NCBI RefSeq assembly: GCF_016801865.2 | Contig: NC_068938.1 | Location: 114,850,615-114,914,614 of the forward strand | Length of the DNA: 64,000 nucleotides | DNA from: Culex pipiens pallens | Lineage: Eukaryota > Arthropoda > Insecta > Diptera > Culicidae | Direction of reading: 5' to 3' | In this document: in pieces, positions 11,355 through 22,509 of the stretch | How positions within the stretch are numbered: position 1 is the first letter of the stretch | Layout: each line of letters begins with the position of its first letter | Made by a program: the position numbers and the translations under genes | Notes under the pieces: generated by a model | The model's database searches: none | Told to the model about the DNA's origin: nothing | Seen by the model: the letters and a program-made list of their open reading frames with translations, nothing else

Positions 11355-11668
11355 TTGAATAAAAGCATTCGCTTTGAGACATCATTATAGCGCAAAATTA
11401 ATTATTTTGTCAAAATTTTCCCATAGTTTCAGAGGAATTTGATAAAATACTGTAATACCAAAAGAATACCAAAATGTGGTGTTCGATCATTGACAAATTC
11501 TGCAATCTTGCAATATCAAAACAATACCTTACATTGGTATGATACCACATTTTGCTCTTGCATAATCCTTAAGACAAATTTTAAAGGGTCCAGGAATACC
11601 AAAATTTGGTATTGATACCAGAGAAAGGTATTATTACGCATTTCCCTTGTTATTTACCCATGCTCGGG

Positions 11669-12140
11669 TAGGTTATCTGTAGATTTTGAGGCATGGAAAA
11701 AAGAGAATTTTATATTAAAGTTTTCTGAAAAGTGCTGAAATGAGCTCAGCAAATTGTGATTATCAGCTCAATTGAATGAATTTAATTCAAGGTACATTAC
11801 TAACACAAGGTCACTAGGTTATTTTAGCTCTAAGGGATCGTTACATAACGCAGACCTTCTCCCTCTTTCTTAACACACTTCCTAAATAAAAATAAATCCA
11901 TTTTCCGATTTTATTGTTTAGAACTTTAAAGATGATTTTTATAAGCCTAATAACACTTTGTACGATCACAGACGGTTCGCAGTGTATTTAAAAACGTTTC
12001 TTAATCAACCAGGTGGTTACTGCCTTCCTAACATTTATATAGTGAATACATTCAGTTATAATAGCATCATTCCCCCTTAACACAACGTAGCACAACACTT
12101 TAACCAAAATATCTGAGATCCGACATTCAAAAGGTGTATA
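11669..12140. other. AT-rich spacer without recognised gene
   Basis: Host-like sequence lies between two TIR elements. No supported frame, tRNA or repeat was found. Confidence 0.4.
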
Positions 12141-13096
12141 GGGGAAGGTGGGGCAAGACGACCATATGGGGCAAGAGGAACAATCGCTCGTACGGCCGTA
12201 ATTTTTACAATTTTGATTATTTACAGTATGAGGAATTGTTGCTAGCAATGCAATTAGCTGATTCTACTACCACATAACCGCCAAAACGACGTAAACGCCA
12301 CGGGGCATAAGATTTAATAAAGTTTTTTCAAAACCTTTGTTTTCTTATAATATTTGGAAAGTACAAAATAAGGCTTAGGGTTCGTTTAAAGGATCATTTT
12401 ATCAAAATGCTATTTTTCCTAGATCAGTAGTGTCCCTACCAATGACTTGCACGTATTATAAAGTATGATTTATGGTTTGGTTATTTTTGTAGAGAGTTTT
12501 TAAAAAATCTTGTTTAGGTGGGGCAAGTGTACCATATGGATTTTTAATATGGAAAAAATTACGAATTGCTGCAACAACGTAATTTATTGGGAAATAAATA
12601 CATGTAAGTACTTAAAAACTGATAAACAATTGTGAAAAAAAAATTCTATCCAATTCTATCCAATATCCTGATATTATTAAAATTTACTATTTATCATCTT
12701 AGTAATATTTTTTTTCGTAAAAACGATAAATTTTTTAGTAAAATATTATTATTTAATCTAAAAATGAAAGAAAGTTTTCAAATACATTCTAATCTGATGT
12801 ATCTAAGTGATAACAGTTCAATTGTTAGCAAATTAACATGTTTTTTCATGCATTGTTCATCTTGCCCCAACGGGTTGTTCGTCTTGCCCCACTAGTTGAG
12901 TAGAACGTACGGAAAATCAAAAATTTTAAAATCAATTTTTTACATTAAAAACAGGATTTTTTAAAAACTTGTTCTAACAAAGTCTTAGTCAAGACCTAGA
13001 ATAAGATGATTATAATAAAATCCGACAGATTTTTTAACTTTTTAATGGGTTATAACGAGCATTTCCTTAGCTTGTTACACTTGCCCCACTTTCCCC
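12141..13096. mobile_element. MITE with GGGGAAGGTGGGGCAAG termini, copy 1
   Basis: The left end reads GGGGAAGGTGGGGCAAG; the right end, reverse-complemented, reads GGGGAAAGTGGGGCAAG. TA lies outside both (12139-12140, 13097-13098). The 956-bp AT-rich interior has no transposase frame. The TA duplication suggests mobilisation by a Tc1/mariner-type transposase. Copy 2 is at 40279-41507. Confidence 0.8.
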
Positions 13097-13427
13097 TAAA
13101 TAATGCTTATGTGTCTATAACTTTTGATAGAGTTGTCAGATCTTCAATCTTTTGGACTTGTCGGAAAAATATATAATCTGACGGATTTTCTTGCGAAAAA
13201 ACGCTGTTCACAATCTTTCGGACTTTCCTCAAAATGATAATCGAGTTATTATTATTTTTGATCAACATCCCACTACACACACAGAAATTTGCTCAGAATT
13301 TGAGTCTATATGTATACGTGAAGTTGGGTCTAGGAGATCAAAATAGGAATTTAATTTTTTGAGTATTTTATAGCCTTTCCTTAGATGTGTAAGGCAAAAA
13401 AAATAAAAAAAATATTTTTTTGCAATG

Positions 13428-13547
13428 TTTTTTTTTGTGAGGAAAAGTAGGCCGTTGCGTCTCTCCAGAAGAACAGAAAAAGTAGTGATACTTTTTCTGT
13501 TCTTCTGGAGAGACGCAACGGCCTACTTTTCCTCACAAAAAAAAAAA
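13428..13547. repeat. Perfect 48-bp-arm hairpin extended by T/A tracts
   Basis: Positions 13437-13484 and 13489-13536 are exact reverse complements around a 4-nt loop (GTGA). Flanking T and A tracts lengthen the stem to about 57 bp. Landmarks are GTAGGCCGTTGCGTCTCTCC and its complement. No mismatch is visible between the arms. Confidence 0.95.
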
Positions 13548-13577
13548 CAGTGCTGAAAAGTAGTACTTTTCAGCACT
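13548..13577. repeat. Second perfect hairpin, 15-bp arms
   Basis: CAGTGCTGAAAAGTA pairs with TACTTTTCAGCACTG around a single G, directly after the A tract of the previous hairpin. Similar GTGCTGAAAAGT motifs recur around 54.84-54.92 kb. Confidence 0.9.
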
Positions 13578-14128
13578 GTTTATAATGCTGACAAGTTGAA
13601 CTTTTTTTTGCTTTGAAATGTATCAACTAGAGGAAAAGAATGTATTTCCATCGGAACCTGATGTTGGCAAATTTGCTTCTAAAATTCATTTTAATCTGAT
13701 ACCAAGAGGAAATCAGTTTTAGTATAGTGAAATCTGCAAGTAGCGAAGCAAGAGTACGTCGGAAAAAGTGCCCAATGTACTGCTCAGGCCATGCTTCCTT
13801 CGGAAGGAGCACCTTCGGGTTTCCGGAAGCAGGCCATCCATTGCTGCTTCGGCCGCCGCTTCACTGTGAGTGAATCACTCATCTTCACAAAAATCAACTT
13901 CATCCGACGGTTGTTTGAAAAAATATGACATATCAAAATATTTCAGTGCTCAGAGACTACTAAGTCGGAGAAATGGCTAGATGCTTGGACGTCAACACAT
14001 TTTGGTTTCTTTTTGAAAAAACTCATTCAGCGATTATTTTTCAGAATTGCAAACGATGTTATAGGAACTCGTTGCAAAACTTGTTTTTCCAGCTCCCGTC
14101 GTATTTCTCCAACTCGGTAAACCTCGTT

Positions 14129-14566
14129 CCGAGCAGACGTAAATAACGTGGGAATAACATTTTTTGATATTTGAAAATACTGGGTCAATAACATTTTATA
14201 TTATTTATAACAAGATTTGTTATTCGTTGTTATGATTTGTTTGTTATTGGATTGTTATTGTAATAACAGACTTATAACAGTTTTAGTTATTCTTCGAACA
14301 AATCTTTGTTATTATTTTTTGTTATTTTAACAACTAATCCGATCATCCCAATAACAGTTGGAGTTATTCTTCCATAACAAAAAATGTTATTCTCGAGTTG
14401 TTTTGGCGTTCAACCAATATCAGACTAATAACAAATTTTGTTATGATAACATAAACTGTTATTTAATCCTTATACAAAAATGGATTTTTCAAGAAGATTC
14501 CATAACACATTTTAACAGTATTTGTTATTGAAATGGCATGAATTTTGTTATTACCGTCTGCCCGGG
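14129..14566. mobile_element. MITE with CCGAGCAGACG termini
   Basis: The left end reads CCGAGCAGACG and the right end, reverse-complemented, CCCGGGCAGACGG, with GTT on both sides (14126-14128, 14567-14569). The interior is full of AATAACA/TGTTATT motifs. The flanks join to match an uninterrupted, inverted relative near 54.65-54.75 kb, which serves as an empty site. Confidence 0.7.
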
Positions 14567-14894
14567 GTTGGATAAATGTACGACTCGTGCTGAAAAAATC
14601 TTCTTTTTGCAACTAGTTGCATAATCTACTATTTGAATCTTTTATTGGTAGAAAGCTCATGTTTGACAGTTCGTTCCATGAGGATTAATTGATCCATCGA
14701 AGAATTAGTATTTTCAATTTCGATTATTTGCATTAAATAAAAAAAGATGATAGGTTTTAAGCAAAGGTTTTAAAACCTTAACGCAGTGCAGTTGAAGCAG
14801 AGGAATAGAACTGTTAAAATGATTAGTTATTTAAATATTATAGTATTCTAATTCCTTCCATTTTACAAGTTTCAACTATTTCAACTACCGTCAT

Positions 14895-14991
14895 CAGGGG
14901 TGACATTGGGTCTAGGGGTAAGATTAGGTCATACAAATTTTTGCACTTTTGTGTGACCCAATCTCACCTCCCAGACCCAATGTCACCCCTG
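14895..14991. mobile_element. 97-bp hairpin MITE
   Basis: Both ends read CAGGGGTGACATTGGGTCT when oriented inward, leaving a short loop. The unit is little more than two TIRs joined, typical of very short MITEs. The duplication is unclear. Confidence 0.7.
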
Positions 14992-15205
14992 TTGATAGTA
15001 CTTATTTTTCCAAACTATTAGAAAACTAGCTGGCTTGTTAACAATTAAGCTATTATAAAAAAGCTTTAATTTATACCAAACTCAGAAATATTGAGCATGA
15101 GCATAAAAGGCACAATAAGTTAAGCCTGTTTACTCCTGGTCATCGCTTTTTATCGGTGTTATCAGACGGTGAGTTTTTAATTTTAATGGCATGAGGTAAC
15201 TATTA

Positions 15206-15899
15206 GGGAGCGGCCGTGGCTGACTGGTTACGGTGTTCGCTTTGTAAGCGAATGGTTCTGGGTTCGATTCCCATCTGCTCCCAACGAGAAAGTTTAGAAC
15301 ACATAAATTTGAAATGATGAATATGAACGAAAATCAAAGTCGCTCGATGCGGGGTTCGATCCCCCGTCCTTTGGATTGGTAAGCAAAAATGCTAACCACT
15401 AGGCCATGACGACTTGGTGAGCGTGGACTGGAATTAGGAATACTGTTACAGAGAGCGAGTTCTGGCGCTATAACCACGGCAAATAGTGTCCAGTGTCCAG
15501 GGCATTCGTGGAAATACAATGTCCCATCCCAGAGGGTCCCGGAGTACCAAACCTTCTTAGCATGGTGCTCCCAACGAATACAACCAAAAATCTCGGAGCG
15601 TATGGTGGTGTGACCCCACGCTTCTTCCTCCCCTGTCGACTCAGAATTGTGTTGTTGTTCGAACACTCAGTGCTCAAACTCAACCCAATTACGAGTCATC
15701 TCTGCGATACGGCTTTACGCAGTAGGCCTGGCCGCTTTAACACTTGTGATGTTTCAATGCATTTGATGCAATGGCGCACTGCAAATGTTAATAAATGACA
15801 AGAAGAGTGCTAGGCGTCATCTAACCTAAGGCACTCTCCAGGATCCCTTCGAAAGATTGGCTGCACTAGGGTCTGATTAGATTAGATTAGATTAGATTA
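15206..15899 (+). mobile_element. Composite SINE: tRNA-Thr-like head, inverted tRNA-like segment, (GATTA)n tail
   Basis: Imperfect 20-bp duplications flank it: 15186-15205 (ATGGCATGAGGTAACTATTA) and 15900-15919, with three differences. The first ~78 bp resemble a tRNA: GGGAGC/GCTCCC acceptor ends, an anticodon stem around TTTGTAA (TGT, Thr-like) and a B-box GGTTCGATTCC. Positions 15342-15410 carry a second tRNA-like stretch on the minus strand. The 3' end is CTAGGGTCT followed by about four GATTA units. The element would be transcribed by RNA polymerase III and copied by a LINE that recognises the GATTA tail. A truncated relative of the 3' end lies at 45853-45916. Confidence 0.75.
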
Positions 15900-15919
15900 A
15901 TGCCATGGGTTAACTATTA

Positions 15920-17340
15920 TTACCCTTTCCAGAGCTTGCAAAGTGACACAGCTTCACAATCAAAATCAGTGCCGTTGCAATATTAATTAGATTACATGCA
16001 TGTACCTAGCCCAGCCGATGTAATCCACACAACGATTCAGCACAGCAGTTGATCGACCCAATCAAAACACCGCTCACGCACGGTGTTGATCTCATTAATA
16101 AGTGTGTTACAGTGGCATACCAATCAGAGCAGTGCTGTTCTCGCCCACGCCCACGTACACGAACCCCGCAAGTTCACTGTTAAGCAAATTAGCTCCTTTC
16201 GCCAAGAAGTTACACGGCCCTCAGCTGCCGCCGTGAAGTCCTGAGCCGCGCGTGTACGACACAAGTCTTTTATTATGAGTATCTAATTTCCGGTGAGGCT
16301 AAACTTGTTTATTATATTGCCACTTGCCACACTCTGCCAAGTTGGGGCCCTCGCTGGGAGCGCCGGTTCCGCCGATATCAGAAACCGATAAAATTAATTT
16401 CATTTCCTTCGCCAGCAGCGAATCCTGTGTACACTTCGCTTGGCTTTTGCTTGACTTGAGTTGGCTTGGCTCAGTTCTTGGTATCTAATGCTTGCACGTT
16501 TACCACCTCTGTTCCTGGCTGCAGGCAGCATCGCCATTGACGTCGTCTCTGACTCGGTGGAAGTTGGCATCGCTGCCACCGCCATCATCATTATCATTTC
16601 CCAGTGTACGGAGGGAGTTGAGGGTCGAAGCTGGTGGAACCATTCAGGCGAAACTTCAATCCTGAAGTCCGCGCTCGTTCCGTTGCCCGTTCCATGGTTC
16701 GGCACGTGATAAACTTGACTGAAGAAGGGAAACACTTTTAGCCAAAGTTTAACTAATGGAGTTTAACCACTTTGTTATGCACATGTGATGAGACGAGTTG
16801 TGTATTGTTTTTACCGTTTGGATATTTGGATGCCTGTTTCAATTTTACTACTTTTGTGTACAGCGAGATGATTCCTAAATAAAAGGTTTTACCAATTAAA
16901 ACTTGATTTATGTCTTTGAAACAATACAATAATACTTTGCAAAACCTGTTGGAAACGTAAGCGATTAATTTTCTGACATTTCCGGCTTTATATTTTTAAT
17001 TATGCGTCTCCATCAAAACGTACGTATCGGATATGAGCAATTGGAAACAGATTTTATTTATATTTTTTTAATTTGGGTCAAACTTTGTGGGGTCCTTCCC
17101 AATGACCAAAGAAGCCATTTTATGTCACTGGTTCACCCATACAAAGCTCGATACAATTTTGGCAGAAGTCCATACAAAAATGGTACGTAAATATTCGATA
17201 ATCAGTAACATTTGAAAAAAAAATGTAGGTAAATTTGTTTTTGCCGATCTTTAACTAACATTTCAAAAGGTCCGAACATTCAATAGGGAATTGCTAGTAC
17301 CAACCACTAGTGTCTTCCTTTTATCTACAAGGACTTCGCC
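15920..17340. other. Low-repeat host-like sequence without recognised gene
   Basis: This block is less repetitive and locally more GC-rich than its surroundings (around 16.1-16.7 kb). Two overlapping ~100-codon frames near 16.4-16.74 kb on opposite strands have no recognisable motif and are probably chance. It could be intronic or regulatory, but I see no splice or promoter evidence. Confidence 0.35.
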
Positions 17341-17500
17341 ACCCTGGGCTCCTAAGTGTATGAAAGTATGGCACGGAGCGACGGCGCCGAATACCCATAT
17401 TTACACAAAGAATTTTAGAGCGCCCGCCGCGTTATTCGAACCGGCGACCTCTGGATCGTGAGTCCAGTGCGCGGTCCGATTGATCCACAAGGGCGGGGCA
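17340..17500 (-). mobile_element. tRNA-Val-like SINE, copy 1
   Basis: On the minus strand, 17500 to about 17420 reads as a tRNA-like head. It has a CTGGA/TCCAG anticodon stem with loop CTCACGA (CAC, Val-like) and a B-box-like GGTTCGAATAA. The body continues with AAATATGGGTATTCGG and CATACTTTCATACACTTAG. A body fragment of the same family lies at 25925-25995. No poly-A tail or duplication was identified. Confidence 0.65.
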
Positions 17501-17683
17501 ATGTAAGTGCAAATTTCAAAATTTGTAATTTTTTTTTCGAAAAGATTTTTAAATTTCACTAATGCTTCATTTTTCAACATTTAAAATTGGAACAATAGTT
17601 GCTGAGATATTGGCATAAGAAAATGTAGCAACCCTTGTTACATTTTTTAACTTAGAGGTTTTATTTTTCTGAAAACCAGAGCA

Positions 17684-18164
17684 CAGTGGAAAAAAAATGG
17701 CCGAAATAATTACCGCAATATGATTTCGCGCAAATCATCGATTGCTATATATCAAAAGCTTCGTTTTTGCACCAGGAACAATAATCCGTTAAAAAATGAC
17801 AGTGTACGGACTGGTGGGTGGAGTACTGGTCACCGGAAGATCCGGATTTTCGGAATTAGTGTCAGATTTATCCAATTATGAACTGGTTTGCATTCTTCTA
17901 CCATGAAAAGTCATGCAAAACAATCCTAAAATTATACTGAATACCATAGGACCCATTGGAACCGGTTCCACCGAACTCCGATGGCCTCATCCAGAACCTT
18001 ATTGTTCCGGATGTGACCACCGGAGATCGGTGGAACCGGTTCCAATGGGTCCTTGGGCGTTTTTTCTTCGGATTATTGTTCCTGGTCCAAAAAACGAAGC
18101 TTTTGATGTATAGCACTCGATGGTTTGCGCGAAACCATGTTGCGGTAATTTGTTGGGCCCACTG
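17684..18164. mobile_element. 481-bp near-complete palindrome (foldback MITE)
   Basis: Both ends read CAGTGG inward, and a 4-bp AGCA occurs on each side (17680-17683, 18165-18168). The arms pair almost to the centre: GGAACCGGTTCCACCGA near 17958 matches TCGGTGGAACCGGTTCC near 18029. No coding frame is credible; the overlapping frames on both strands follow from the symmetry. Confidence 0.7.
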
Positions 18165-18239
18165 AGCAGAGGTTGTCAATGTCTCTGAAACAATTTTACT
18201 GGACATTTTCTGAACTTTTCGAAAATAAAAATATTTTCA

Positions 18240-18640
18240 AAATTGGACTGTGAGTTCTTTAACCGAAATAGTTAGACCCGTATTATTTTGTTTGTCCTTT
18301 AGTGATACGCTGTTGTGGTCCAATTTTCGTCAATTTTCGCAAAAACACGTTTTTCAGAAATCATGACTTCGTGTCGTCCTAATGAAAGATCATTAGTTGT
18401 CCTCTTGGGGAAAAATAGTTTTATGTGCAAAAAACGAGCCGAAATTTTGAAAAAGTTACGTGAAAACATAAAATGCTGTTCCAACGGTGTCTGGATTTAT
18501 AGTTTTGAATATATTTATCGTCAAAATACAGAATCGATTTTCTCGAAAAGTACTAAATTTTCGTTGTCAAAAAAGTTAAGCAACGAAATGTCAAACCTCA
18601 ATGGTTCGATAAAAAGGACAAAATGTTTTGAGTAATTTCC
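18240..18640. repeat. Diverged relative of the foldback core (784-3694)
   Basis: TTAGACCCGTATTATTTTG, AATTTTCGTCAATTTTCGC and GGGGAAAAATAG follow the order seen at about 1675-1870. It is a decayed single arm without the matching second arm. Confidence 0.55.
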
Positions 18641-18679
18641 AGAATAATTCCAAAAATTCCTGAAATCATAAATATGTTT

Positions 18680-21230
18680 GGACACGAAATCGGACGCAAG
18701 CCCACGTCACAACAGTGATGAACCCTTCTACATATATAAGATATTATCGAGCGCAAACTTCAATCCGTGGTACAAGCCGTCTGTAAAGACAGTTGTTACC
18801 GGAAATCTGGATAAGTCTCACGATGCAAAATTCTGTTTGTAACGAACCGCAACATCATCAACGCCACCAGCTGGATGCACAGAATGCGACTACAGGCTGC
18901 TGCCGGTTTCCATCGTGTGGATTTATAAATGAATTCTGCAGCAGCAGTATAGTGATGCTTATTTATGCATTGACTCTAATGGAATTCTACCATCATAATC
19001 ATTTAGCAAAACGGGCTTTTCCATAAGCAACCAATATTACTGGCTGTTGGAGCAAGTTTATGCACTTTGCATGGAGTTTAAAATTTAAACAACCGTTTCC
19101 AACTGAATCAGAGCGTAAATCGTATTTTGAGGTGGTGATACTGAATAATCGTATTCAGCCAAGTTTCGAGTGAAGATTCTAGATAACTTCAGCCGTAGCC
19201 TATTGCAAAACGATCAAACCAAAGGTTGTGGTGGAGGTGGTACGTAAATAACCTAACCGACACCCGATAAAATCTAGTTGAATTTAAAATTATTTTCCCC
19301 GTCACGCTGTGATTAATTAAATTCACAGGTCCCGAGGCTACGGGGTGCCTTTGCGACACTGACTGCGGTCGGATTGGAGCAGTTGGAGGAGTTTGAGTTG
19401 GAACGGATTGGCCTGACCAGAGGGTGGTTAGCCGGGGTCGACAGCGCCGTTCAACCTGAGGGCTAAGCGGCTTGCAATTTACCATTTTGACCACGTGTGA
19501 ATCACAACACCGGTCAACACTCTGCACGAGAAATGGTTTGCGTAAATGTAACCACACTCGGTGTGCAGGCCAAGGGAGAGAGGGTAACAGTGATGGATTG
19601 CATTTGGGGGGAAACTCAAATGTCGTGTAAGTCATTTTAATTTCCGTTTTGTCAAAACAGACGGATGGATTATATCGAGGGTGTGGACCTCGGTCAGTTT
19701 TCTGTCGTCACCCCTCAGAAGTAGTGTGATGTTGCATGTCTACAAACAAAACACAAGTACGGCGACGAGTTCCAGCCAATCATTGGATTATCGGAGTACA
19801 AACATCCGCTTTTCAAATTATTTTATCACTCGGAAACTTTGCAAAGCAGGAACGACGATGTCACGAGCACTCGACTGCTGTCGTCGAGATTGGAATCGCT
19901 TCTTATTCAAATGCGGAAAAGTCATTTGCAATAAACACTCCACAAAAGGGGGCAATCCTCCACCCAAATCCCTCCCTCACCTCTAACCTCAAATACGCGG
20001 AAAAGTTTATAATACGAGCAGCATTCGAGCGAAAGACGAAACAGCTGTCGCTAATGAGGATAAAACCGTGGCAGTGGTTGCTACAGAGTATGCTAGAAGG
20101 AGCAAGTTTCCCTCCTGGTCGGGATGCCGGGGCTTTGGGGCTCAATTTTCGGCTTACCGATGCGGCACTTTGAGGTGCAGAAGAAAAGAAGCGTCACACA
20201 CCACTGCGGAAACGCAACGCGATGTCAAAAAATCTGTCAAAGGTGAATAGTGCACAAAATTAGAAGTGAATTATCTGATTATTTTAGGAATAAGTTAGAA
20301 TATTGTCACTTTGTGGGATTTGGCTTTTGCTAATATATTTTCTATTGGAAATGCAAAAAAATCAATAACTTCAATAATTTTCCTTAATTTTATCTAAAAC
20401 TTTTGGCTATAAGTTAAAATATTAGGTTTTATGTACAAAATGAATTATTTTCATTTCTTATTATTATTCACAGCCAAATTTAATTTCATGTTCTAAGATG
20501 TTTCCTTAATCGTTCACCCAACCTCGTTTTACTTTTCTCTGCACTAAGCATAAATGAATACGTTGGTACTGCAGCGAGTTTGGTTTTTGCAATCTAATAG
20601 AGCATCACCATCTAAGAAGGAAAAAAAATCATGGATTAGAAAATTGTACAGACAAAACAAAACTCGGCGAAACACATTCCAGACGTTCATGCTTGTTCAA
20701 AGCGCTGCTGCTGGGCGCTCAAAGATACTAACGAAATATATGTATTTGATTTCAACCGTAAATGCAAGCAGAGCAAGCATTCTGCTCTATTCTACTTTGG
20801 TGCTGATCTGAATGACTGGGAAGTTTCACGTCATCTGAAGGTCTCTCCCCATCCAACCGCAGGGAAGCACAGCAGCACTTTTATCAGAAACACCAAAATA
20901 GCCACGAAGCTCTGTTTGCACATTTTGGTTTTTATTCGTATTTCATTTGCGAATCTTTGCCGGTGTGAATTTTGCACCCTGCTGTTGCTGCTGATGTGCT
21001 CCAAAAGGTGGTGAGAAGCAGCTTCCCTACTAGCCAGTGCCGTATCGAGGAGTTGACATAGTTACAATCATTAGTGATTGGAGAACCGTTTCAAAATAAT
21101 TTTTATTTTAAATGTGATCAAAAATGAACTTCCATAAAAATACAAGTAACATTTAAAAAAAATGTGAACCGTAAATTGGAGTGAGTCGGGACTACAGCCT
21201 ACCCGAGCGGATCGAAATAACTGGAAAATT
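18680..21230. other. Low-repeat host-like sequence without recognised gene
   Basis: Frames up to 148 codons occur (19189-19635 minus, 19736-20173 plus), but overlapping frames on other strands are of similar length and none has motifs. The interval reads as unique intergenic or intronic DNA. Confidence 0.35.
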
Positions 21231-21245
21231 TCAAGATCTGTCATT

Positions 21246-22467
21246 TTTTTTCTGAACTTATTTTTATTAGGTCCTTTTAGGTGCTGTGACCAGGTTGGGA
21301 CCGAGGATCAGTAAAACAATATATAATAACAAAAAAAAAAACTCCTTAAATTCCATACTTGGAGATCATGTAACTGACGAGGGTAACTTGGTCCAAGCGG
21401 GTCTTGCAGGTCTTTAACCTGCCGATGTACTCGGAGAAAATCCCCCACAGCTCAGCCGAGCTGTAGAGTGCCTCCCCGGCTTCCTTCTCCGTGGCTCCAC
21501 CATCTCGGGGGCCACCTTGGTTGCTTCCTGCGGGTCGAGGGCGATCCTTCAATTTTCCGTCCGGAACTGCGCCCGGCAGCGAAGGGAACTCCGCCGGCGT
21601 GAACGCCGGAACTGCTGGACTCTGCTTCTCCGCCTTTCTTGCCGGCGGTTTTGGTTTCGACGCATGCTGTCGCCGCTGGATGAATTCCGCACGCTTGGGG
21701 CAGCTGCGGTCCGTAGCTTCGTGGGCACCAGAGCAGTTGGCACACCGCTTTGGCTGGACTTCCTGGACTTCACACTCGTCCGTCTTGTGGGAACCCCCAC
21801 AGTTGTTGCAAGCGCTTGATTTTACTCAGCTACTTGAGGCTGGTGTACCCCTTGGGAAACGTAACAATGTACGGGGTTTCCTCTGATGAGGCGAACTCTC
21901 CCTTTCTCTTGATGGCGTGCACCTCCACAGCATCCAGGTTTTGCGATTCCTTGAGGTTCTTCTTGACCAATTCAGGTGAAGCCGACGGAAGTCCTCGGAC
22001 GACGACGCGGAGTTGCCGCTCGCTTCGTTTCTCGTGGGTGTAGAACTCCACTTTGTTCACAATCAAGTGGGCCCGCGCGGTCTCAAAACGCTCCTCGGAG
22101 GAACTTGGTTTGGTTGTGCACGGCGACATTACAGTCCTCAGCTTGGCGTAGCTCGTATTCTTTACCACTAGAGGAGGTGGTTTCTTGGCCACTGGAACCA
22201 CTGGAACCGGTGGGACGCTTCCTTTCCCGGCTGGGATACCATTGTTATTGTTGTAGTTGTTGTTCCCCGCCAGCGGGCTGAACTTGTTGTTGTTGAGAAA
22301 ATTCTCCTCTGGGCCATCCCCGACAACGGCTCCGTTGCTGGTCTTCCTTCGCTTCCCTGTTCCATTTACGGAACGAAACTCGTCCCCGTCGGAGGATTCT
22401 TCCACCTCCATCCGTAAGCCGCGCCACGAAAATAGCAGAAAAAACAACCGCTGTCAGACGTAAACTG
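21246..22467 (-). mobile_element. Second Gag-only Jockey element, minus strand
   Basis: A 13-bp direct repeat, AAGATCTGTCATT, flanks it (21233-21245 and 22468-22480). Read on the minus strand it begins CAGTTTACGTCTGACAGC, carries a broken ORF1 (22411 to 21346), then about 100 nt of 3' untranslated sequence containing ACCTAATAAAAA 15 nt before the end and an A tract. No ORF2 is present. Organisation and 3' end match the element at 9556-11354, but the 5' end and Gag differ, so this is a separate lineage. Confidence 0.8.
21346..22411 (-). pseudogene. Jockey-type ORF1 (Gag-like) pseudogene
   Basis: The frame opens at ATG 22411 with MEVEESSDGDEFRSVNG, has an Asn-rich stretch after NNKFSPLAG, and a segment VEFYTHEKRSERQLRVVVRG typical of the Gag domain before zinc knuckles. 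It stops at 21830. A different frame then carries two knuckles: C-x2-C-x3-H-x4-C from 21810, and C-x2-C-x3-H-x6-C further down. A Pro/Ala-rich tail ends at 21346. The knuckle expected first and the residues just before it are missing, so an internal deletion with a frame change joins the two parts. The NxFxPL motif matches the intact Gag at 9667. An upstream in-frame TTG at 22447 is a less likely start. Confidence 0.75.
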
Positions 22468-22509
22468 AAGATCTGTCATTGTTAGCAGGTCAGAACTTGT
22501 TATTAAAAC

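Larger units (their letters stand above)
7856..11668. mobile_element. Large TIR element with internal palindrome and tandem array
   Basis: The left end reads CCCGAGCAGGGGTAAATAAC. The right end, reverse-complemented, reads CCCGAGCATGGGTAAATAAC. TA lies outside both (7854-7855 and 11669-11670). Inside are a foldback rich in ATACCAAAATTTGGTAT motifs, a 226-bp tandem array, and an inserted Jockey element (9556-11354). Without the insertion the element is about 2.0 kb. It has no transposase of its own. A truncated second copy in the opposite orientation lies at 39995-42336, and a fragment at about 26040-26200. Confidence 0.75.

Noticed and set aside
15206..15283. Possible functional tRNA-Thr gene
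   Set aside because: The clover-leaf parts are present, but the unit is the head of a TSD-bounded SINE and similar heads recur at 37.8 kb. There is no independent sign of a real tRNA gene.
19189..19635. 148-codon minus-strand frame in low-repeat DNA
   Set aside because: No motif, no recognised homology and unconvincing composition; frames of this length are expected by chance in 64 kb.
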